64,000 nucleotides of DNA, from the NCBI RefSeq assembly GCF_000176855.2, contig NC_015138.1:2294001-2358000 (forward strand). Reading direction: 5' to 3'. The translations under genes and the position numbers were made by a program. Position 1 is the first letter of the stretch. Every line of letters starts with the position of its first letter. Positions 9,550 through 16,523 of this stretch are shown piece after piece. This stretch comes from Paracidovorax avenae ATCC 19860 (GTDB taxonomy: Bacteria > Pseudomonadota > Gammaproteobacteria > Burkholderiales > Burkholderiaceae_C). The notes beneath the pieces are model-generated. The model was not told the origin of the DNA and ran no database searches. It saw only the letters and a program-made list of their open reading frames with translations.

Positions 9550-10224
9550 GTGAACCCGAACCCATCTTCCCCTTCCCCAGACACCTCTGCCACGCAGGCC
9601 ACCGCGCCGTCCTTCGTGTACTTGGCCTCGCAGAGCCCGCGCCGCCGCCAGTTGCTCGACCAGATCGGCGTGCGGCACGTGCTGCTGCTGCCCAATGCCG
9701 ATGGCGATGCCGTCGTGGAAGACGCCGAGGCCATCGAGGCGCCCCGGCCCGGCGAGGCGCCCGCGCGCTACGTGCAGCGCGTGACCGGCCTCAAGCTGGA
9801 TGCGGCCGTAGCGCGGCATGCGCGGCGCGGCCTGGAGCCCGCGCCCATCCTGTGCTCCGACACCACCGTGGCCCTGGGCCGCGACATCCTCGGCAAGCCC
9901 GACGACGAGGCGCATGCACGGCAGATGCTCGCCCGCCTGTCCGGCAGCACCCACCGCGTGCTCACCGCCGTGGCCGTGCAGGTGCCGGGCGGCGCGCGCC
10001 ACGCGGCGCTGTCGGTCTCGCAGGTGCGCTTCGCGCCGATGACCACGGAGCAGATCGCGGCCTATGCCGCCAGTGGTGATCCGCTGGGCAAGGCCGGTGC
10101 GTATGGCATCCAGGGCCCGGCGGCCCGCTACGTGGAGCGCATCGCGGGCAGCTACACCGGCATCATGGGCCTGCCGCTGTTCGAGACGGCGCAGCTGCTG
10201 CGGCAGGCCGGCCTGCCCGGCTGA
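9550..10224 (+). CDS. maf: Maf-family nucleotide pyrophosphatase (dTTP/UTP type)
   Basis: A 224-residue Maf/HAM1-fold pyrophosphatase. After a 20-residue Ser/Thr/Pro-rich lead it has YLASQSPRRRQLLDQIG, the Maf active-site Ser-Arg-Arg signature, then ILCSDTTVALG with the metal-binding Asp and GAYGIQGPAARYVERIAGSY. The DTTVALG and GAYGIQG forms fit the YhdE subgroup that hydrolyses dTTP, UTP and modified pyrimidine nucleotides. I use the GTG at 9550 because the upstream open frame has no homology and contains a possible TATCCT -10 at 9538. Confidence 0.92.
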   Translation: MNPNPSSPSPDTSATQATAPSFVYLASQSPRRRQLLDQIGVRHVLLLPNADGDAVVEDAEAIEAPRPGEAPARYVQRVTGLKLDAAVARHARRGLEPAPILCSDTTVALGRDILGKPDDEAHARQMLARLSGSTHRVLTAVAVQVPGGARHAALSVSQVRFAPMTTEQIAAYAASGDPLGKAGAYGIQGPAARYVERIAGSYTGIMGLPLFETAQLLRQAGLPG

Positions 10225-10325
10225 GGGCGTGAATCCCGCTCCCGGCGCACAGGGGGCCGTTGAGGCATCATCGGTTCCCGAGCACCCCCTCCCATCCCGC
10301 CCGCCCTCGACCTGCGCCGCCCGCC

Positions 10326-11813
10326 ATGCAACAAGACATCCTCATCAATTGGTCCCCCCAGGAAACCCGCGTCGCCGTGGTCGAACACGGCGCCGTGCAG
10401 GAACTGCACGTGGAGCGCACGCTGGAGCAGGGCTTGGTGGGCAATGTCTACCTGGGCAAGGTCTCGCGCGTGCTGCCGGGCATGCAGTCGGCCTTCATCG
10501 ACATCGGTCTGGAGCGCGCGGCCTTCCTGCACGTGGCCGACGTGTGGCACCGGCAGGAGGGCGGCGAGGCGCCCATGTTCGCGCGCAAGGGCGAACCTCC
10601 GGTGCCGATCGAGAAGCAGGTGTTCGAAGGGCAGGCGCTCATGGTGCAGGTCATCAAGGACCCGATCGGCACCAAGGGCGCGCGGCTGTCCACCCAGGTC
10701 AGCATCGCCGGGCGTCTGCTGGTCTTCCTGCCGCAGGACGACCACGTGGGCGTATCGCAGAAGATACCGGCTGCCGAGCGCGACGCGCTGCGCGCCCGCC
10801 TGCAGGCCCTGGTGGGCGACAAGGCCACGGGCGGGGGCGGCGGCTTCATCCTGCGCACCAACGGCGAGGATTCGTCCGATGCGGAACTGGCCGAAGACAT
10901 CGCCTACCTGCGCAAGACCTGGGCGCGCATCAAGGAGGCCGCGATGCGCCAGCCGCCTGCCTCGCTGCTGCACCAGGACCTGAACCTGCTGCAGCGCGTG
11001 CTGCGCGACCTCGTGGGCGAGGAAACCGCCAGCATCCGCATCGACTCGCGCGAGCAGTTCGCCCTGCTGCAGGCCTTCGGCCGCGAGTTCACCCCGGCCG
11101 CCGTGCCCAAGCTGCAGCTGTACAAGGGCGAGCGGCCCATCTTCGACCTCTACGGCATCGACGAGGAGATCGCCCGCGCCCTGGGCCGGCGCGTGGACCT
11201 GAAATCCGGCGGCTACCTCATCGTGGACCAGACCGAGGCGCTCACCACCATCGACGTGAACACCGGCGGCTACGTCGGCGCGCGCAACTTCGACGACACC
11301 ATCTTCAAGACCAACCTGGAAGCCGCCCAGGCCATCGCCCGCCAGCTGCGGCTGCGCAACCTGGGCGGCATCATCATCGCGGACTTCATCGACATGGCGC
11401 GTGAAGACCACCAGCACGCCGTGCTCGCCGAATTCCGCAAGCAGCTCGCCCGCGACCGCGTCAAGACCATGACCGGCGGCTTCTCCCAGCTCGGCCTCGT
11501 CGAGATGACGCGCAAGCGCACCCGTGAATCCCTGGCCCACATGCTCTGCGAGCCCTGCGCGCACTGCCAGGGCTCGGGGCAAGTGAAAACCGCCCGCAGC
11601 GTCTGCTACGACATCCTGCGCGAGATCCTGCGCGAGGCCCGCCAGTTCAACCCGCGCGAGTTCCGGGTGGTCGCCTCCGCCAAGGTGGTGGAGCTGTTCC
11701 TGGACGAGGAGAGCCAGCACCTGGCGGGGCTGTCGGATTTCATCGGCAAGCCGATATCGCTGCAGGCGGAGAGTGGGTTGGGGCAGGAGCAGTACGACAT
11801 CGTGTTGTTGTGA
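10326..11813 (+). CDS. rng: Ribonuclease G
   Basis: A 495-residue RNase E/G-family endoribonuclease for 16S rRNA 5' maturation and mRNA turnover. The start MQQDILINWSPQETRVAV and the following S1 domain (about residues 37-130) match RNase G, and the length is that of RNase G rather than RNase E. The catalytic region contains TTIDVNTGGYVGARNFDDT with the metal-binding Asp, a second acidic site in GGIIIADFIDM, and the Zn-link CEPCAHCQGSG. It ends the core block; the next gene converges after 3 bp. Confidence 0.96.
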   Translation: MQQDILINWSPQETRVAVVEHGAVQELHVERTLEQGLVGNVYLGKVSRVLPGMQSAFIDIGLERAAFLHVADVWHRQEGGEAPMFARKGEPPVPIEKQVFEGQALMVQVIKDPIGTKGARLSTQVSIAGRLLVFLPQDDHVGVSQKIPAAERDALRARLQALVGDKATGGGGGFILRTNGEDSSDAELAEDIAYLRKTWARIKEAAMRQPPASLLHQDLNLLQRVLRDLVGEETASIRIDSREQFALLQAFGREFTPAAVPKLQLYKGERPIFDLYGIDEEIARALGRRVDLKSGGYLIVDQTEALTTIDVNTGGYVGARNFDDTIFKTNLEAAQAIARQLRLRNLGGIIIADFIDMAREDHQHAVLAEFRKQLARDRVKTMTGGFSQLGLVEMTRKRTRESLAHMLCEPCAHCQGSGQVKTARSVCYDILREILREARQFNPREFRVVASAKVVELFLDEESQHLAGLSDFIGKPISLQAESGLGQEQYDIVLL

Positions 11814-11816
11814 GGG

Positions 11817-12224
11817 TCAGGGCTTGGCGTCGGGGCAGCTTGGTATCTGCGCCTCTTTCGTGCATTCCGGCGGGATGCTTTCGAAGAGTACATCGCGACC
11901 TACGCGTACGCGGTTCATGTCAACCGACGGGTCCAAATACCAGTGGATCTCGCCGTTCAGCCAAAGGTCAACCACTTCACTCTCGCCCAGCAAGGTCTTG
12001 GGCTCGATGCGATAGAGCCGGACCACATAAGGCATTTTGAAGCGCGGATGGGTGATGCGCTGCAGGAAAGAGGCTTTGTGGAACTCCAGGCGGTACACCC
12101 GGTGCGGGCTGTTTTCGGCATCTGCGAAGGTGGGCGTTGCCAGAGCCCATCCCGCCAGGAACAACGCGTTCAGGCCGAGGAACCAGAGGATGCAGGGCAC
12201 GTTCTTGAGGTGGGAAAACTTCAT
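11817..12224 (-). CDS. Tandem paralogue 1 (type A): membrane-anchored 135-residue protein
   Basis: First from the left of five tandem 135-residue paralogues and last in their transcription order. It has a short basic lead (MKFSHLKNVP), one hydrophobic helix (about residues 10-30) ending ALATPTF, then a soluble domain with HRVYRLEFHKASFLQRITHP, EPKTLLGESEVVDLWLNGE and a C terminus with two Cys (PPECTKEAQIPSCP). The topology suggests an inner-membrane anchor with an exported domain. I do not recognise the family. The location downstream of a DUF6402-like gene and the repeated copies suggest immunity-like proteins, which is only an inference. GC is clearly lower than in the neighbouring rng. Confidence 0.75.
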   Translation of the reverse strand: MKFSHLKNVPCILWFLGLNALFLAGWALATPTFADAENSPHRVYRLEFHKASFLQRITHPRFKMPYVVRLYRIEPKTLLGESEVVDLWLNGEIHWYLDPSVDMNRVRVGRDVLFESIPPECTKEAQIPSCPDAKP

Positions 12225-12262
12225 TACCGCTCCGTGCGATGTGGTGCCAACGGGAGCGATCG

Positions 12263-12670
12263 TCAGGGCTTGGTGTTGGGGCAGCCCGGTATCTGTGCTG
12301 CATCCGTGCATTCCGACGGGATGTTTTTGAAGATGACATCTCTGCCCACATAGACCTTGTTGGCTTGTACGGGCGGATCGAGTTGCCAATCGATATCGCC
12401 GTTCAACCAGAGATCCACCACTTCACTCTGACCTAGCAAGGTCTTGGGCTCGATGCGATAAAGCCGTACCACATAGGGCATCTTGAAGCGTGGATGGGTG
12501 ACGCGCTGCAGGAAGGATGCTTTGTGAAACTCCAGGCGGTACACCCGATGCAGGCTGTTTTCCGCATCGACGAAAGTGGGCGTTGCCAGGGCCCAGCTCG
12601 CCAGGAACAACGCGTTCAGGCCGAGGCACCAGACGATGCAGGGCACTTTCTTGGGGTTGTATAGCTTCAT
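12263..12670 (-). CDS. Tandem paralogue 2 (type A head, type B tail): chimeric membrane-anchored protein
   Basis: A 135-residue member of the same array. Residues 1-about 92 are type A (ALATPTFVDAENSLHRVYRL, FKMPYVVRLYRIEPKTLLG), nearly identical to copies 1 and 4. The tail (DIDWQLDPPVQANKVYVGRD and IPSECTDAAQIPGCPNTKP) is instead type B and nearly identical to copy 5. It therefore looks like a recombinant between two array members. Spacing to the neighbours is 38 bp on each side, with similar spacer sequence. The function is unknown. Confidence 0.75.
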   Translation of the reverse strand: MKLYNPKKVPCIVWCLGLNALFLASWALATPTFVDAENSLHRVYRLEFHKASFLQRVTHPRFKMPYVVRLYRIEPKTLLGQSEVVDLWLNGDIDWQLDPPVQANKVYVGRDVIFKNIPSECTDAAQIPGCPNTKP

Positions 12671-12708
12671 TACCGCTCCATGCGATGTGGCGCCGTGGGA
12701 AGCGAGCA

Positions 12709-13116
12709 TCAGGGCTTGGCGTTGGGGCAACCTGGCATATCGCCTGCCGCTGTGCACTCCGACGGGATGTTTTCGAGAACGACTCCCGGGCCCACATAGA
12801 CTTTGTTGGCTTGCACAGGCGGGTCGAGTTGCCAGTCGATTTCGCTGCCATCCATGAGATCGACCACCTTGCTTTCACCCAGGAGCTCCTTGGGATCAAC
12901 CCGGTACAGGCGGACGATGGCAGGGGCTTCCTGGTCGCGATGCACGATGCGCTGCCATGGCGATGCACGGTGAATTTCCAATCGATAGACGGAATGGGGG
13001 CTGTTGTGGGTCATGAAAAGCGTTGGCGTGGTCGCATACCAGCCCAATACCACGCAGGCATTCAACGCCAGGCACCAGACGAGACAAGGCACATTCTTGA
13101 GGTTGGGCAGTTTCAT
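12709..13116 (-). CDS. Tandem paralogue 3 (type B): membrane-anchored protein
   Basis: A 135-residue type B copy: MKLPNLKNVPCLVWCLALNA, helix ending LGWYATTPTLF, then SPHSVYRLEIHRASPWQRIV, VRLYRVDPKELLGESKVVDL and the C terminus GVVLENIPSECTAAGDMPGC. I start at 13116 rather than two codons earlier because all paralogues begin MK-plus-polar residues. It carries the most divergent tail of the array. It is preceded by the largest spacer (59 bp). The function is not recognised. Confidence 0.75.
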   Translation of the reverse strand: MKLPNLKNVPCLVWCLALNACVVLGWYATTPTLFMTHNSPHSVYRLEIHRASPWQRIVHRDQEAPAIVRLYRVDPKELLGESKVVDLMDGSEIDWQLDPPVQANKVYVGPGVVLENIPSECTAAGDMPGCPNAKP

Positions 13117-13175
13117 CACCACTGCACTGGGATCAGGAGTGGGTAGCTCACGTGGTGCGTACCTGGGCGCAATAT

Positions 13176-13583
13176 TCAGTGCTTGGTATCAGGGCAGCCC
13201 GGTATCTGCGCCTCTTTCGTGCATTCCGGTGGAATGTTCTCGAAGGTGACATCCTGGCCTACGTGTACCCGGTTCAGTTCTACGGGCGGATCCAAGTACC
13301 ACTGGATTTCGCCGTTCAGCCAGAGATCGACCACTTCACTCTGGCCCAGCAAGGTCTTGGGCTCGATGCGATACAACCGCACCACATAGGGCATCTTGAA
13401 GCTCGGGTGCGTGATGCGCTGCAGGAAAGAGGCTTTGTGGAACTCCAGGCGGTACACCCGGTGCGGGCTGTTTTCGGCATCTGCGAAGGTGGGCGTTGCC
13501 AGAGCCCATACCGCCAGGAACAACGCGTTCAGGCCCAGACACCAGACGATGCAGGGCACTTTCTTGAGATTGGAAAGTTTCAT
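13176..13583 (-). CDS. Tandem paralogue 4 (type A): membrane-anchored protein
   Basis: A 135-residue type A copy: MKLSNLKKVPCIVWCLGLNA, helix ending VWALATPTF, domain with HRVYRLEFHKASFLQRITHP and FKMPYVVRLYRIEPKTLLG, tail VHVGQDVTFENIPPECTKEA. The open frame extends a further 160 codons upstream through copy 5 in antisense register, but that part is a frame shadow. It is separated from copy 5 by 38 bp. Copies 4 and 2 start exactly 913 bp apart, as do copies 5 and 3. Confidence 0.75.
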   Translation of the reverse strand: MKLSNLKKVPCIVWCLGLNALFLAVWALATPTFADAENSPHRVYRLEFHKASFLQRITHPSFKMPYVVRLYRIEPKTLLGQSEVVDLWLNGEIQWYLDPPVELNRVHVGQDVTFENIPPECTKEAQIPGCPDTKH

Positions 13584-13621
13584 TGCCGGTGCGTGCGATG
13601 TCGTGCCGTCGGGAGAGATCT

Positions 13622-14029
13622 TCAGGGCCTGGTGTTGGGGCAACCTGGTATCTGTGCCGCTTCCGTGCATTCCGACTGGATGTTTTTGAAGATGACATCC
13701 CTGCCCACATAGACTTTGTTGGCTTGTACGGGTGGATCGAGTTGCCAATCGATATCGATCCCGCTCCGAAGATCGACCACTTGGCTTTCGCCCAGCAGCT
13801 CCTTGGGATCGACCCGGTGCAGCCGGACAATGAAAGGAGCCTTCTGGTCGTAATGCAAGATGCGCTGCCACAGAGATGCGTGATAGAGCTCCAGCCGATA
13901 GACGTAGTGGGGGCTGTTGTAGCTGTTGAAGAGCGTCGGCGTGGTCGCATACCAGCCCAGTACCACGCAAACATTCAACGCGAGACACCAGACGATGCAG
14001 GGCACGTTCTTGAGATCGGACAGCTTCAT
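13622..14029 (-). CDS. Tandem paralogue 5 (type B): membrane-anchored protein
   Basis: A 135-residue type B copy and the first in transcription order: MKLSDLKNVPCIVWCLALNV, helix ending LGWYATTPTLF, then SPHYVYRLELYHASLWQRIL, LHRVDPKELLGESQVVDL and tail KVYVGRDVIFKNIQSECTEA. Its ATG overlaps the stop of the DUF6402-like gene (TAATG), so it is translationally coupled to that gene. This coupling is the best evidence that the array and the DUF6402-like gene act together. Confidence 0.75.
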   Translation of the reverse strand: MKLSDLKNVPCIVWCLALNVCVVLGWYATTPTLFNSYNSPHYVYRLELYHASLWQRILHYDQKAPFIVRLHRVDPKELLGESQVVDLRSGIDIDWQLDPPVQANKVYVGRDVIFKNIQSECTEAAQIPGCPNTRP

Positions 14030-14903
14030 TACCACTCCAGCTTGATCGGAAAAGGAAGGCGAACACGATGCACGTCTGAGACGATCATGAAATCTCCACC
14101 TCGCCCGTGCAGGGCGCGCCATTGTCTGAAATGCCGGTTCTGCACCAAGTAGCTCTGGAGGCTTGCGTCGTCGGCATCGGCATACATCCATCGCTCGTTG
14201 AGGGGGACGTCCATCGCGGACCGGGGGGCGCGGCCCACACCATGCGGCCCCCAGAAGCCCAGCGGCTGAGATATGAAGGAATCGTCATTGAAGTCATAGG
14301 AATCGCGCAGGTAGAAGGCCAACTCATCGACCGCGATGGCAGCCTTGCCATGCCCATTAGGTGTCACCATGCCTGAGACGGCGATCTTGAGCGTGGCCTC
14401 GCCAATGGCGCCGTAGAAATCATCCATGGGGTCGCCGAACCGGCCTACGTCCAGGAAATTCACCTGGCAGGTGCTGTCCAAGACTTTGGCCGGTGGGTTC
14501 AAGTCTCCGAAACGCCATGGCTGGATTTGTCCGACTGCTTGTTGTGCAACCTTCCGTTGCAACTGTTCTATCCCGGCATGGCTGCTCCATTGCGCTTGCA
14601 ATCTCGACACTGCAGTCTGCACACGGGTGAAGCCCAGCGCCCACTGCATGGTGACCGTGTTTTCTTCCAGCTGCGAAGCGGGTGTAGCCGCTGAGGAGGG
14701 GCACTGAGTTTGATCGGCAGCGTGATCTCAAACGCCGCGCCCCTGAACCACCGCTCCATCAACGCTGCCGCCACCGGCCACCCCAGGCGCGAGCGCATCA
14801 CGCCCGGAATGTCATCCAGCCGGAACCGCCGTACCTTCGGCGGCAGCTTGTCTTCCAATTGCGCACGCAGGCGCTCCGTATCGACATGGACGATGCCGTT
14901 CAT
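14029..14903 (-). pseudogene. DUF6402-like protein gene with a one-base frameshift
   Basis: Two overlapping reading frames together make one protein of about 291 residues. The N-terminal part starts at the ATG 14901-14903 (MNGIVHVDTERLRAQLEDKL) and runs through RFRLDDIPGVMRSRLGWPVA and GAAFEITLPIKLSAPP. The remainder is in another frame from about 14696 (SAATPASQLEENTVTMQWAL) and continues through FYLRDSYDFNDDSFI to VSDVHRVRLPFPIKLEW. One base is missing around 14694-14704, in a C/T-rich run. The IPGxMR...GWPVAAALMERWF stretch is what I associate with DUF6402 proteins, often found in type VI secretion or polymorphic-toxin neighbourhoods. The split may be a true mutation, a programmed shift or a sequencing error; the rest of the frame is intact, which argues for a recent event. 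Confidence 0.7.
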
Positions 14904-15225
14904 GTGTCCCTTCCCTCTGCTGTTTTTCTTGGGGCCGGATTCTGGAGGCAAACATCTGCGGGTGCCACAAAAGTGGGGTTGCGGTATGGTTACGAAGCGC
15001 AACTGCCGCGCTGACGAACCTCCCCGCCTGCAGGGACGGGGCGGTGCCTCACTGGGGTCCGAAGTCCCGTGCGTGCAGCGAAGGTCCGTCACTGCTGGAC
15101 GGCCGCCTAACCAGATTTTTTTACCGTACGCGTAAAAACGGGGTTGCAAATCGCCGCGAATACGGCAATAGTTTTCACAAAGGGCTACAAGGCCCGTCAT
15201 AAGAAAACTCTTGGGAGGGGTCCCG
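14904..15225. other. Intergenic region between divergent accessory gene sets
   Basis: These 322 bp separate the DUF6402-like/paralogue set from the lipoprotein/lipase set and should carry promoters for both. The only clear structure is TTTTTAC-N7-GTAAAAA at 15118-15138, a perfect 7-base inverted repeat in an AT-rich patch that could be an operator or a hairpin. I see no gene, tRNA or recombination site. Base composition drops sharply at about 15.1 kb and stays low to 18.5 kb. Confidence 0.5.
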
Positions 15226-15375
15226 ATGAACCAGTTCAAGGCATGGGCGAACTGTCGCCACGGCGCCATGGCCGTGGCTTTGTCCGCACTCTTCTTGCCA
15301 TGCGGCGCCGCATTCCACGTGTTGCCGAAGGTAGGCGGCGTGGGCCAGAGGAGTCTGCAACCAAGTATAGGGTAA
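15226..15375 (+). CDS. Possible 49-residue secreted peptide or gene remnant
   Basis: An ATG at 15226 with GGGAGGGG about 6 bases upstream opens a 49-codon frame, MNQFKAWANCRHGAMAVALS then ALFLPCGAAFHVLPKVGG. It looks like an export signal: basic start, hydrophobic core and AxA-like end. The frame stops at 15373 without a downstream domain. It may be the truncated 5' end of a larger exported-protein gene or a small peptide. It is in the same direction as the lipoprotein gene 74 bp on. I do not recognise a family. Confidence 0.35.
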   Translation: MNQFKAWANCRHGAMAVALSALFLPCGAAFHVLPKVGGVGQRSLQPSIG

Positions 15376-15449
15376 ATGATGAGAAATGGCTGCCGCGGGA
15401 AAGAGTTCCTGCCGCCAAATTACAAACCAAGGCTCGGGGGAGGATTGGT

Positions 15450-15890
15450 ATGCATATTTCCATGAAAATGCGTGGGCACAGCGACGGGCTTTGCTTTTTG
15501 TGGCTTGTCTTGCTCTTGGCATCTTGTAGCGTGATCGCACAACCGAAGGCCCAGTCAACATCTGAGCCGGCATCCTTTCCTGTTGCGCCGATGACATCTA
15601 AGTCGGGAACCCTTCCAGTCATTTCCCCGCCTGATCCGGTCATAGGGGGATTGCCGTGGTTGATAATTGCCAAGGATCGATTTATCACGGACTCCGCTGA
15701 GATAAAATTTCATATTAGAAATTCTGAAAATCCGCAGAAAAATCTGGAGGATTTCCGCATTGCGATGGAGCAGGCCCGGCGTACTCTGGAGCAAGATAGA
15801 CGCGACAAAAATATCACAAAGGAGGAGTATGTGAGGGATATGGAAAGCTATCGTCGTTCCATTGATGCGTATCGCGAGTTGCAAAAATAA
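15450..15890 (+). CDS. Putative lipoprotein, hypothetical
   Basis: A 146-residue protein with GGGGGAGG about 7 bases before the ATG at 15450, which decides the start. The N terminus ends in a lipobox, LVLLLASC, so lipid attachment at the Cys near residue 29 is predicted. A Pro/Ser-rich linker follows, then a charged C-terminal half (about 85-146) rich in Glu, Arg and Lys and probably a coiled coil (EDFRIAMEQARRTLEQDRRD). It stands 24 bp before a membrane-protein gene and upstream of the lipase-like gene. Immunity proteins of type VI lipase effectors are often periplasmic lipoproteins, so that role is possible but not shown. Confidence 0.65.
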   Translation: MHISMKMRGHSDGLCFLWLVLLLASCSVIAQPKAQSTSEPASFPVAPMTSKSGTLPVISPPDPVIGGLPWLIIAKDRFITDSAEIKFHIRNSENPQKNLEDFRIAMEQARRTLEQDRRDKNITKEEYVRDMESYRRSIDAYRELQK

Positions 15891-15914
15891 AACCGGGAAG
15901 GTTGGGGTAAAAAT

Positions 15915-16454
15915 ATGTTAAACGATCTCATCATTAGTCTGCTTTACCTCTATCTCCCGGGATTTCTGGTGGTTTTGCTGTTGGCATTTCCATCGTCAAT
16001 GGCGATAGGAAGACTGTCGCCAGTACCCAGGAAGGAATCTTCAATTCTCATCATCGGGCTTAGCTTTTGTGGGTATGTCGTTGGAGTGGTAGCGGGAAAC
16101 AGCCGATCCCCCATCATTGAGTCACTGTTGACGGCAATGATTGGGCTCATAACGGGGTTGGTTGCTTACGTGCATACCAAGGACAGCATGAAGTCACAAG
16201 GATTGCGTACTTTTTCATCGATTGCACTGATCGCGCTGCTGTCGGCAATCCTGCTCGGATTGCTTATCGGAGGTGTGTACAAGAAGAGATTCGAGGTGGC
16301 TCAAAAATCCGAGGAGCGCTACGCTATTTATTTCACCCAGTTGGCTATTCCGCTGTGTCTAGAGGAGCAGAAGCGACTGATCGCGGGCGGCGAGTTAAAG
16401 ACAAATATGTGCGCGGCGGTCGAAGCAGCTTTTACGGAAAACAAGGCAAAATAA
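15915..16454 (+). CDS. Four-helix membrane protein, hypothetical
   Basis: A 179-residue protein with about four transmembrane segments: SLLYLYLPGFLVVLLLAF near the N terminus, SSILIIGLSFCGYVVGVVAG, ESLLTAMIGLITGLVAYV and IALIALLSAILLGLLIGGVY. A soluble C-terminal tail of about 60 residues contains two Cys. Codon usage is AT-rich like its neighbours. I do not recognise the family. It lies between the lipoprotein and the lipase-like gene and is probably in the same operon. Confidence 0.65.
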   Translation: MLNDLIISLLYLYLPGFLVVLLLAFPSSMAIGRLSPVPRKESSILIIGLSFCGYVVGVVAGNSRSPIIESLLTAMIGLITGLVAYVHTKDSMKSQGLRTFSSIALIALLSAILLGLLIGGVYKKRFEVAQKSEERYAIYFTQLAIPLCLEEQKRLIAGGELKTNMCAAVEAAFTENKAK

Positions 16455-16523
16455 TTTGTTGATTGATCTTCGTTTGACGAAGGTACGAGGCTATAGGTTA
16501 CTTACCTTTGGAGGGGATGGAAA

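Noticed and set aside
14992..15018. TTCGT-N17-TTCGT on the minus strand before the DUF6402-like gene, PIP-like
   Set aside because: The spacer is 17, not the required 15, and no correctly placed -10 was seen.
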